The notes below the pieces were generated by a model. The model did no database searches, had not been told where the DNA came from, and was given only the letters and a program-made list of their open reading frames with translations. This document shows positions 55,105 to 64,000 of a stretch of 64,000 nt of DNA, one piece after another. Both the position numbers and the translations under genes were made by a program. Origin of the DNA: Pyrus communis (lineage: Eukaryota; Streptophyta; Magnoliopsida; Rosales; Rosaceae); contig NC_084815.1 of assembly GCF_963583255.1 (NCBI RefSeq), positions 17,748,807 through 17,812,806 on the forward strand, read 5' to 3'. Within the stretch, counting starts at the first letter, position 1; each line of letters begins with the position of its first letter.

Positions 55105-57900
55105 TTTTTTTTTTTTTTTGGTTAAATAAAGATTTATATTAACAGGGCAAGGCCCAAAGAGAACAAGAAACAAATAGAGAGAAACTCTCACAATACCAAA
55201 AAAATAAAAAGAGGAAACAACCCCAAAACAAAGCGTAACCCACGCAAGGGAAGACGACGGGAAAGCCTAGAACCTAATAAGCAGCAACATTCCAATTATG
55301 GAGGATCGTCATGTTAATGGTTGAGGGCTTGATATGCAAAGTACACAGCCGACACCGGATCATATTAGTGATTGACTGAAGAAGAGCATCAGGGGTTTTC
55401 TTGCAATTGTTGAACATGCGATTATTCCGTTCACACCAAATGCAATAGACTGTGACTACAAGAGAGAGCTTTTTAACCACCATGGAAAGGGATTTCCCCC
55501 GCCAATGGGTTGCCACATAGTCCACAAAAGAATGCCATGGAGGATGAAGCCAAGGAACCCCACACCTTATCAACACATGCTGCCAAAGACCTTCAGTAAA
55601 GGGACAATCAAAGAAGATGTGGGAATGAGATTCCAAGTCAAAGTTGCAAAGCATACAGTTGAGATTGGCTCGAGAGGAAAACTGACCAATGCGATCAAGC
55701 GTAGTTAGCTTATTTTGTACGGCTAACCACAACACAAAACTCGCACCTGGAATAGAAGCATTATGCCACACCAAATGATCTCAAGGAATTTTTGGAGCCA
55801 CACAACGAATACAATTCCATATAAAAGCCGAAGAGAAAATACCTAGGGGACCAAAGTGAGGAATCTAAACTCTAAGAAGAAGGCACAATACTGTGGGAAT
55901 TTGATTGAATGGAACGGAAAGCTAGGTTAGTAGTAAATGGCCAACACCACTTAGAGGCCTTAATCACAGAAGAAAGTTTAGTATTTACGTGGAAACCAGA
56001 AGCCAACACTACCCCAATACTCCAAACGTCGAAGAGAGAGCCATGAGGATGCCAATTATCATACCACAAAAAAAGTTGAAGACCCACCCCCAACTGAGAC
56101 ATGAATAAAAGGCTTAATTAGCTCATGAAGCTTCAAAAGTTTTCTCCAATTCCAGAAGCAAATAAAAGGCACAGTTAGGCTCCAAAAACTCTTGTCCTCA
56201 AGAAAATAGGCTTTAACCCACTTAAACCACAAACTCCCACATGTTTCCCTTTTTCCCAACACAAACCAAAATCCAAATATGGCGAGCCATAAGAGATAAA
56301 TTCCAAGAGTGGAGATTTTTAATCCCCAAATCCCTTTCATCTTTAGGGCAACAGACCTCCCTCCAAGAAACTTTAGCAAAACAAGAACCTGATACCTTAC
56401 CAGACCAAATAAACCTTTGAAACTTTTGCTCGATGTCTTTTGTAATCTTTTTTGGGAGGAAAATGTGAGAAGCCCAATAGACTTGGAGGCTACATAAAAT
56501 TGAGATCACCAATTGTAAATGCCCTGCAAAAGATAAAGTTTTATGCTCCCAACTTCAAATACGATTATCGACTTTCTCAAGTAAAGGCACACAATATGCA
56601 TAATTCAATTTTGAAGTGATCAAAGGAAATCCAAGATACTTGAAAGGAAGAAACCCCTATTGAAACCCAAAGCACTTTACAATTCTCATTTTCTCAATGG
56701 TTTTGACCCCAGCAAAGAAAAGGTTACTCTTAGAGCCATTAGGAAATAAACCAAAAATGATAGAAAAATTATCCAAAGCCTCTTTGATAACCTTTGCAGA
56801 TAAAGAGTCACCATGGCAAAAAAGAAGCAAATCGTCATCAAAGGCCATATGACTAGGCCTAACCTTGTTACATCTCCAGTGAAAACAAAAACAAAGGGAA
56901 GTAGCGACTCTAGCATGCATCGTTAAGGAAAAAAACTCCATGGCAATAACGAAAAGGTAAGGAGAGAGAGGAGAGGATATCTTTGCCTTAGACCACGTAT
57001 CCCGGGAAAAAAGTCGACTAACTCACCGTTAACAGACACAAAGAAATAAAGGCTAGATATACAACACTGAATCCATTGAACAAACCTCGGATGAAAATTA
57101 AAAGCTGAAAGCACGCCAAATAGAAAATTCCAATCCAAAGTGTCATAGGCTTTACGGATATCCACCTTGATTGCACACCTAGAAGTACCATTGTTCAGAT
57201 GATAACCTCGAAAAAGCTCATGTACAAGCAAAATATTATCCCCAATACGCTGCCCTCCAACAAAAGTAGATTAAGCATCACTAATAATGTCAGGAAGAAC
57301 AACTTTGATTCTATTAGCCATAATTTTGGAGATGATTTTATAGAGGGTGTTGCAGCAAGAAATAGGCCGAAAATCCCCCATAGAAGAAGGATTAGGAACT
57401 TTAGGACAAGGGTAATTATGGTGGTGTTTAGCTCACGAAGTAACTGGGTGGAATTAAAAAATTCCTGAATAGCCAGAATAATTTGATCACCAATTATAGG
57501 CCAAGCTTTCTGAAAGAAAAGGGCATTAAAACCATCCGGGATTGGAGCCTTATTTGCCTTCAAACTGAAATAAACTTTGCAAATTTCATCACCAGAAACC
57601 TCCCTTATTATCGCAGTAGCCACTTCAGTAGAAATAGGATTTGTGACAAGGTCAGCAAGATTGACTTCAAAGGAAGGAAGAGCGAAATCACTACCACGAA
57701 GACTCTGAAAGTAACCCACAGCTTCATGTTTTATCTCATTTTCTACAAATGTAACAGGCCCATCACTTCTGCAAATAGAGGCAATACGGTTCCAATTAGC
57801 ACATTTCTAATAGAATTGTAACAGAAAGCAATGTTCCTATCGCCACAAGCCATCCAATGAACATGAGATTTTTGCTTGACAATGGGCTATTTGAATATGC
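55105..57900 (-). mobile_element. 5'-truncated LINE (L1-type) on the minus strand
   Basis: On the minus strand the element ends in a 14-16-base A-tail (T-tract at 55105-55120) and begins within the ORF2 linker before reverse transcriptase, so endonuclease and ORF1 are missing. Its flanks are similar: 55079-55102 (CTTGTTTGGTGAGTCTTCAG) and 57901-57923 (CTTGTCTGGGAAGTCTTTAC). They look like a diverged long target duplication, as made by target-primed reverse transcription. The reverse-transcriptase and zf-RVT remains inside support the class. Confidence 0.75.
55274..57880 (-). pseudogene. LINE ORF2 remnant: reverse transcriptase and zf-RVT
   Basis: Pieces in order on the minus strand start with the linker SHVHWMACGDRN near 57850. 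An RT start follows (57719-57195) with LKANKAPIPDGFNALFFQKA. RT motif A is SRCAIKVDIRKAYDTLDW (about 57185-57130), then FVQWIQCCISS. A motif-C-like segment AFDDDLLLFCHGD (about 56860-56820) has D-D intact. A middle region spans 56512-55872. The zf-RVT domain (55774-55274) has RIGQFSSRANLNCMLCNF and ESHSHIFFDCPFTEGLWQHV, with a terminal W-C-E-R-N-N-R-M-F block. At least five frame changes or stops separate the pieces, so no active protein can be made. Confidence 0.85.
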
Positions 57901-57924
57901 TTGTCTGGGAAGTCTTTACTAGTG

Positions 57925-59391
57925 TGGCCTTTTAATTAGGAAAAAAAAAAAACCTTCGTCATGTTTTGAACAGGAGACAGTAACCAAATAAATGCATTCT
58001 TTTCCACCACGCTACCAAGTTTTTTGTTATTTTTCTTACTTTTAGAATATAGCTTTACCCGACTACCTTCAGGGTGGGCCCTATCTCCTAGATGCTTAAT
58101 TTATGTACCAATTCAAACCAGAAGTATTTTAATTTGCATGAATGTATGACTATTGTTTTGTAAACTTCGATTTGAGTCTAACTCAATGCGTCAATATAGG
58201 TAATAATTGATTATTTTTTCCGTTAAGGTATTAAATTTATTATCCACATAATCAACTCAGGATTTGGTAATTTTGGGCTCTTCCACCCAAGTTACAATCT
58301 TGTCGAGTGATGCAAATTTGTTATTTTCTTTAGCGTATACAAGCGGCATTCTATAATAAGCTAATCTAATCGGGGGAAAGGAGACTCAAACTTTGTGTGT
58401 AAAGGAAGCACTCTGACCAATGTAATTACGCTCACATCTGCAAAGCATTTTGTTACCTTTAGTACTTTTTTTATGCTTATGTAATTAGGTGCCCAAATGG
58501 CTCATGAGTCTATTCCAAACCTTTCTCGCCCCCAACAAAAATCATGGGCCGTTTCAAGCCCATTTCCAATTTACTCAAGACAAGCGTAGGCAGATAAAGA
58601 AGAAGAAGATTTCGCACGTGCGAAGCCGAAGTCGGGGTGAAATGACAAAACTAGACACCCTTTCTGATTCTGCTTTTTCCCCTTCTGATGAAAAAGATTC
58701 GAAGCCGTGATTACGTCTATCCGCATCATCAATACCTGACAGCGTCATCATTCCACCCAGCATGGTACAATGATGTGGTAGACACAGGTCCAGTGGGCCC
58801 CACAACCAATGCCAATCCCCACTTCTCGTCCTCTCTTCTTCCCAGAGAGGAGAGACCATACTGACTGACTGACTAGTCAGAGGTTGCAAAAATAGGATCA
58901 AAAGCATTTGAACCATCCGGCTATGTTGTTCCCCATATCGTCAGCACTTTCCATCTCAAACCAACCGTCGTCTGATTGACGCGTCCATCAACAACGTCAC
59001 TCCGCCACATGTCCGCCACTGAGGAAAAGAGAATCATACGGTTTCTCGATGCACCAAGGTGATGGTCCATATAGGCTTTTTGTGTGGCCAATTGATGGCA
59101 ACTACTAAAAGTAATACTACAACTAAAAACGCCCAAGGATAATAAAATTACCTGAAAATGAATTTCACTTTTATAAATTAAGGTTTGAAAAGCCTTAGGG
59201 GAAGATCTAGGAAACTATATCCAACCATAATCGTATTAGTAATATATATGAGTTAGTAACATGAATTTTGTTAGGAACAATCATGGTGGCGCATGTGGAA
59301 AATTGTGAGACTAGCTCATAGGGACGAATACACGAAACTATGAAAGGATTATACGTATAAGGTCTGATAAAAGGAACATAATTATGATGTT
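57925..59391. other. Intergenic, no gene recognised
   Basis: Open frames at 58489-58710 (+) and 58575-58916 (-) overlap and match nothing I know. The interval 58560-58870 has higher GC and contains GACTGACTGACTGACTAGTC-like repeats at 58860-58877. It could be a promoter or an unrecognised exon, but there is no positive evidence. Confidence 0.45.
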
Positions 59392-59400
59392 GTTTATGTG

Positions 59401-59604
59401 GAATCTAGATCCTCTTTGTGAGGAATCCGTGAATCATGTTCATTAATCGTACATCGTACGATTAGAAATCATTTTTAATATTTTTATTTAAAATTAAACA
59501 CAAACATTACCTGACAAAAACTGATCGCACGATGTACAATAAACGGATATAATTCACGGATTCTCAGGATCCTCACCAAAGGGATCTGGAGAGGATCCTG
59601 CTGG
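59401..59604. mobile_element. Mutator-type MITE 1 (204 bp)
   Basis: A 9-bp target duplication, GTTTATGTG, lies at 59392-59400 and 59605-59613. The arms contain AGATCCTC...GAGGAATCCGTGAAT with TTAATCGTACATCGTACGAT on the left. In inverted order on the right are GATCGCACGATGTACAATAA and ATTCACGGATTCTCAGGATC. The element folds back with a short AT-rich loop and has no coding capacity. Confidence 0.8.
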
Positions 59605-59702
59605 GTTTATGTGTACTCAGCATAAAAAATTAGTTGAAAAGAAATAACCTAATGTCAGGTAAGATTTGGACGTTAAACCTTTGTAACTAGTATTTGCATT
59701 AC

Positions 59703-59890
59703 GGAGTAGGATTCTCTCCCCTCTTCTTTTCCCTCCTCTTCCCTCCCCTCTTATTTGAATGGTCACGATTAAGTCACGTCAACATCTTATATTAATTTTT
59801 TATTAAAAAAAAAAAAAAGAAGATAAAATAGAGAATGTGAGATAAAGAGATGGAAGGGGATGGAAAGATGAGAGGAGAGAATCCTACTCC
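59703..59890. mobile_element. Mutator-type MITE 2 (188 bp)
   Basis: The perfect 17-bp terminal inverted repeat GGAGTAGGATTCTCTCC begins at 59703 and ends at 59890, extended by the imperfect pyrimidine/purine arms. A perfect 10-bp target duplication, TTTGCATTAC, lies at 59693-59702 and 59891-59900. The loop holds a 14-A tract. Confidence 0.9.
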
Positions 59891-60083
59891 TTTGCATTAC
59901 ATTGGTTTCATTAGTCTGTATTCTTAGAATAATCATTACAATAATTACACTACGGCTCTAATCTATCAACTACTTGGGTAGAAGAGAATAGTTTTCGAAA
60001 TAGCTCTCCACCTCCAATATAAAGTTTGAAAATTCCAAGTCTTATAATTATGATAGCTAGTATATATTATATAGCTCAAGCCG

Positions 60084-60107
60084 TATAATAATAATAATAA
60101 TAATAAA
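60084..60107. repeat. (TAA)n microsatellite
   Basis: About eight ATA/TAA units can be read directly between MITE 2 and MITE 3. Confidence 0.95.
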
Positions 60108-60145
60108 CATTTATTTATTAATTTATCCAGCAATCATAATATATA

Positions 60146-60303
60146 GGGAAATGCTAAGGGACTCTCTCATATAGGGACTTTTCATGGGCATTTTGTAACC
60201 TCATTGTTTAATGTTAATTATCATTTCAACATTATAAAATATTGTCTCAAAAAATGTTGCGCTAGAGAGTTCTACTTTTAAAAGAGTCTCCATAGCATTT
60301 CTC
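60146..60303. mobile_element. Mutator-type MITE 3 (158 bp)
   Basis: The ends GGGAAATGCTAAGGGACTCTC and the inverted GAGAAATGCTATGGAGACTC form the terminal repeat. A perfect 9-bp target duplication, TAATATATA, lies at 60137-60145 and 60304-60312. It is a different family from the two MITEs just upstream. Confidence 0.85.
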
Positions 60304-60312
60304 TAATATATA

Positions 60313-61023
60313 TTGCAGGGTGATGCTAGAGACCATTTTTCTAGACTATATTTTATATATCATATGGTGTAGTGGTTAATAATTGCATTCAAGTTTTTAG
60401 TTAATTTCTTTCTTCGGGTCTGATTTTAGATTGGTGGCTCTCCTATGGAGTTCAAGCAATCTATTGCTTATGAGCTTTGAGGAGGAAGAAGAGAAGAAGA
60501 AAGAGAGGCTTAAGGCTTAGGTTTAAGGAAGAGGATAATGAGGACAACACTATAGTAGATCGAAACGACGGTGGTCGGTTGCTCATCACACGGCAAAGTG
60601 TTTTATGTAAGATTAGGATAGCGTTTCAGATTGAAACTTTTGGGCTCCTTTTAAGTTAAAATTCTAGCTTTGCCGTTATAGACACGTGAACCAAATGCCT
60701 ACAGATGCTCCGATTAAAAGATGCAACTAAGATAGAGACTCAGGGCAAAAGGGGTAAAGGAAGACCTAGAAAGACTTTGAAATAGACTATAAGAAAATAT
60801 ATGGAGATCTCGGAGTGAACGAAAGACTGGCGCAAAATCGAGCACAGTGACGTTTTAGTATTCATATAACCGATCTTACTTAACAAAATAAAGCTTGTTT
60901 GTTGTTGTGTATGTATAAAACTAATTGTTAGAATTGTGTGTAGTTTGTGAAAGAGGAATCATATGGCGTTCAACCCGAGTCATGACCAGCCGGAACACAG
61001 TTCACAAAGGTGGTGTAAAAAAT

Positions 61024-61059
<36 letters not shown>

Positions 61060-61170
61060 TCTCTGGTGAAAAATAGTAGTGTAGTGGAGAAGAGGGTGAA
61101 AAAATGATTGTCGGGATGTTATTTTTGGGTAATCGGGTAAAACCGTAAAAGGGGGAGATTTTTTAGTGTG
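60313..61170. other. Intergenic, no gene recognised
   Basis: Short frames only. A (GA)n microsatellite of about 32 bases lies at 61025-61056. A short tRNA-like box TGGTGTAGTGGTTAATAATT at 60364 has no convincing second box. Confidence 0.5.
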
Positions 61171-61171
61171 A

Positions 61172-61303
61172 TCGGTACACGGGATGGTACACCATATGTG
61201 ATTATATAAATAGTGAAATATGTGTGTTAAAAAGTTAATAACTTAAAAAATAAAATTTCTCACCACTTCTATAAAAATACGTAATGTACTATCCGTGTTT
61301 TTG
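61172..61303. mobile_element. Possible fold-back MITE
   Basis: The left stretch ACACGGGATGGTACACCATA, with TGATTATATAAATAGTG, is mirrored on the right by CACTTCTATAAAAATACGTA, then ATGTACTATCCGTGT. The ends and target duplication are not resolved. Confidence 0.5.
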
Positions 61304-64000
61304 TCATAATAAAAATTTTCTCTGTAAGAGGGAAGCCTAAATCAGGGAGAGAAAGGCCAAGGGGAGTTTTGTTTCTTTGTGCAGAAGGTGGGGTTCCACG
61401 TGGCTCTGAGGGGACCCGTGGGCCTGCTTCTTGCTTGCTGAGGGAGAGGGAAGGAGAGACCATCTTCTTGATTAAATCAATCATGATTGGATCATTTTTT
61501 TATTTTGAACCGAGTCATGATTGGATCATTAGTGGGGTGGTGCCTCAATGGGTCTTTAAGCTCTCGGGCTTTTGTTAATAAATGCAAATGTAATAGCACT
61601 GTTTACATTTGACATGTACTCTCTCATTCATGCAATAAGCAAATTCAAAAGCTGTAATTTTTTGTCTTTTGTTATAGAAGTGAGAGTCGAATTCTTACAA
61701 TGAAAGTTTTAAAATATCACGAGTATAGATTTGATTTGAAAGTGTGTAAGAAAAACAGTGTATAGTGATTTTTTTACCATTAAGATTGTCATTGACATTA
61801 CTCTTATGCCATTCTTTAGTAATGAACATAAAGATATTAGAAGTGATCTTACTCATACGATTTGAAGTTAAAAATATAATTTACACTCTAAATCCAAAAC
61901 TCTGTTGTGTATTTGCAAATTTTTCAAGTAAGCCATTAGATTTTTGGTGTTTGTTCAACTTGTTATTCATATTGAAAATACTTATGTTTTTATTTGATTA
62001 ACTTATCAAATATATTCTCCAGTTCCACAACAAAGGGAATTGTCTTGTTAAATAAGAATGAATCACAAGCCCTCCCTTTTAGGTTGTGTATGAGAGACTT
62101 TCAAGAACTGAGTTTGTGGGAAAGTTTACAAGGAATGAATGAAAAAAAATGTTAAATAGAAGAAATTAGAAATGCACTTCCTTGTCAACATTATAAAGGC
62201 ATTATGTAAGAAAGATTTGCTAAGCACTACTTGGAATGAGTTTTCAATAAATGTCTCATACATGCCTTTGTAATAACTATGTAAGGCATTTCTATTTCTC
62301 TTTGTAGTATATTTCTTCCTCGACCGCTAAACATATATTCTAAATTCTTTAGAACTTAAAAGTCCCTCACTCAAACATAATCTCAGGGACGCACCCAAAC
62401 AGTAGTTTTCTTTTGTTGAAGTACCACAAGACCCAAATTGAATTGATCACAAACAATAGGGTTTTACCGGTGGATTAAGGATTATTTTTTTCTCACAAAA
62501 AAAAAAAAAAAGGTGGGGGGGGGGGGGGGGGGGGGGGTGGTTGTAATTGATCATGACGAGGGAGCTTGCTAACAAGGGTACCACCTCCGATCACTAGCTT
62601 TCGGTCTCCTGTACTCTCAACGTCATTGAAGGCTGTGTAACCCTGGACGGTCCATATTTCTATAGATGCACCACCCCAAATGTGAAAACTGACCTCACAC
62701 TGAGACTACATATCCAATTTGTCATAATTTTAACTTTTAGTGTTTTACTTGCCCACAGTGTTACGTGGCTCTAGACCTCTGTTTGGCGGTTGTGTGAACA
62801 AAAACGATAAAGCCAAAAACACATGCATTCGAGAATTTTTTTAATGTGTCAGAAATACGTTTTGATATGTTAACTGTTATAATATAAGTTATTAAACTTT
62901 TTTTTTTTTAAGTATCAAATTATTTGTATTATAATACTTACGGCCGTGTTCTCAAACATTGAAAAATCTCTCCATATACATTTAGTAATCATAATTCCAA
63001 CTTTCCCTAGCTACCGAGACATCTCAATGCTGCATTTGATTTTTTTGGTAACCTAATAATTATGCATTTCCTCTATGAAACCCTACATATATGCAAAACC
63101 TAACGACATGAAACGATATGTTGCCAAATTTGTGTTGTGACTTGTGAGTTGTTTTGAAAGGATATATGTGAGGGTTTTAAAGCCAGAGATTTTGCTATGA
63201 GTTTGCCCTTCGTATGTCATTGTATTCCTCTTTTGGTGGTAACGTGGGAGGGAGGTTATAAGATTATCATTTATTTATGCTACACTTTTATTGGACACTA
63301 TAAAGCTTCTGTGGCATCTCTCTCAAATGTTTTGTCCTCTTAAAGCCTCCAATAAAGCACTGAGACTCCTTGTATGAATGATTTGTCCAAGGGGAAATCC
63401 ATGACGAGATTTGGACGAGGACAAAAACCCATCTTCCGTTTCGTTGGAAGAAATGACACCAAGAACCCTAATTGGGGTTGAATGGTTGGTTTACACGAGC
63501 CAAGAACCGTAAATTTCTCTTAACTCTTGCATATTATGCGGCCATTTGGATTCTTGTTTGATTGCATAGTTATAAGTGATAACTGATTATTTGACAAGAT
63601 AATACATTATATTCTCATGAAATAACAGTACACTCCGTAAGTTCATAAATTTTAGATGTGAAATTTGTTTGTGTGTCGAATTTAGTTAGCGTAAACTACA
63701 ACATCATTAAAACCAAAAGAGAAATTAAAAAGATATAAACTTTGTGATCGATTCATTCACAGCTGTTACTTTGTAAAAGATATCCCAATTTATCTTAAAG
63801 AAGTTTCAGCCTTTCTAAGTAGAGAATCTATAGCATGAGGACATGTTATTCTCTAAAATGATTAACTTATTTATTTTAAGCATACTTTAGTCAATGCTAC
63901 TTAACGATAATTAATATAGGTCAAATTACCTAGCTAGCATGCATTTTATTCTCTGCAGAAAAGGGATCATCCCATAGTTGACAAAGAAATACGTACGTAA
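61304..64000. other. Intergenic, AT-rich, no gene recognised
   Basis: Frames at 61369-61578 and 61765-62001 match nothing I know. A 15-A tract followed by a G-run of about 23 (62497-62537) is the only strong feature. Element ends were not found up to the window edge. Confidence 0.5.

Noticed and set aside
58575..58916. 113-codon minus-strand frame
   Set aside because: It overlaps an equally plausible plus-strand frame, has no recognised motif, and shows no splice or promoter context.

Overview
The window is nuclear DNA of a eudicot plant. It has intron-containing genes, long AT-rich intergenic stretches and abundant LTR, CACTA, Mutator, LINE, SINE and MITE sequence. The proteins and repeat families look most like Rosaceae (Malus/Pyrus/Prunus type); that is an inference from recognition, not a search result. 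Only three genes look intact, and transposable elements explain much of the rest.

Layout. 1-7.3 kb: degenerate Mutator-like element (MULE) with a minus-strand transposase N-terminus, plus-strand remnants of a MULE-associated accessory gene, and about fifty copies of a TGATGYTGCA-core repeat. 8.1-9.3 kb: Ty3/gypsy LTR and gag-protease remnant. 11161-11798: solo LTR. 12-17 kb: intergenic, with a MITE and microsatellites. 17010-32888: a complete but decayed CACTA (En/Spm) element of 15.9 kb, with CACTA/TAGTG ends and a TCA target duplication. It carries a TNP2-like transposase pseudogene and a Transposase_24-type pseudogene, both on the minus strand, and is interrupted by a 3.5 kb solo LTR (28273-31750, target duplication CCTTA) and a tRNA-derived SINE.

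36.8-38.3 kb: an intact two-exon Dof zinc-finger transcription factor of the vascular DOF4.6/DOF1.8 type (+). 41.9-43.8 kb: an intact three-exon ORMDL sphingolipid regulator (-). 46.2-48.4 kb: a BTB/POZ protein of the At3g05675 type (-) with a probable 5' UTR intron. 49871-53858: a Ty1/copia element with both LTRs, primer-binding site, polypurine tract and target duplication but no gag; about fifteen in-frame stops and a single frameshift break its pol frame. 54.2-54.7 kb: a small cysteine-rich secreted-peptide-like gene that appears frameshifted. 55105-57900: a 5'-truncated LINE (-) with a diverged target duplication. 59.4-60.3 kb: three different Mutator-type MITEs in under 1 kb, each with a 9-10 bp target duplication. 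The remainder to 64 kb is AT-rich intergenic sequence.

The three host genes have no evident functional link: a vascular transcription factor, an ER regulator of serine palmitoyltransferase and a putative ubiquitin-ligase adaptor. I found no clearly new biological system. The most distinctive signals are the repeat-rich MULE, the composite CACTA element with its internal copies of terminal motifs, and the strongly transition-biased decay of the copia element.
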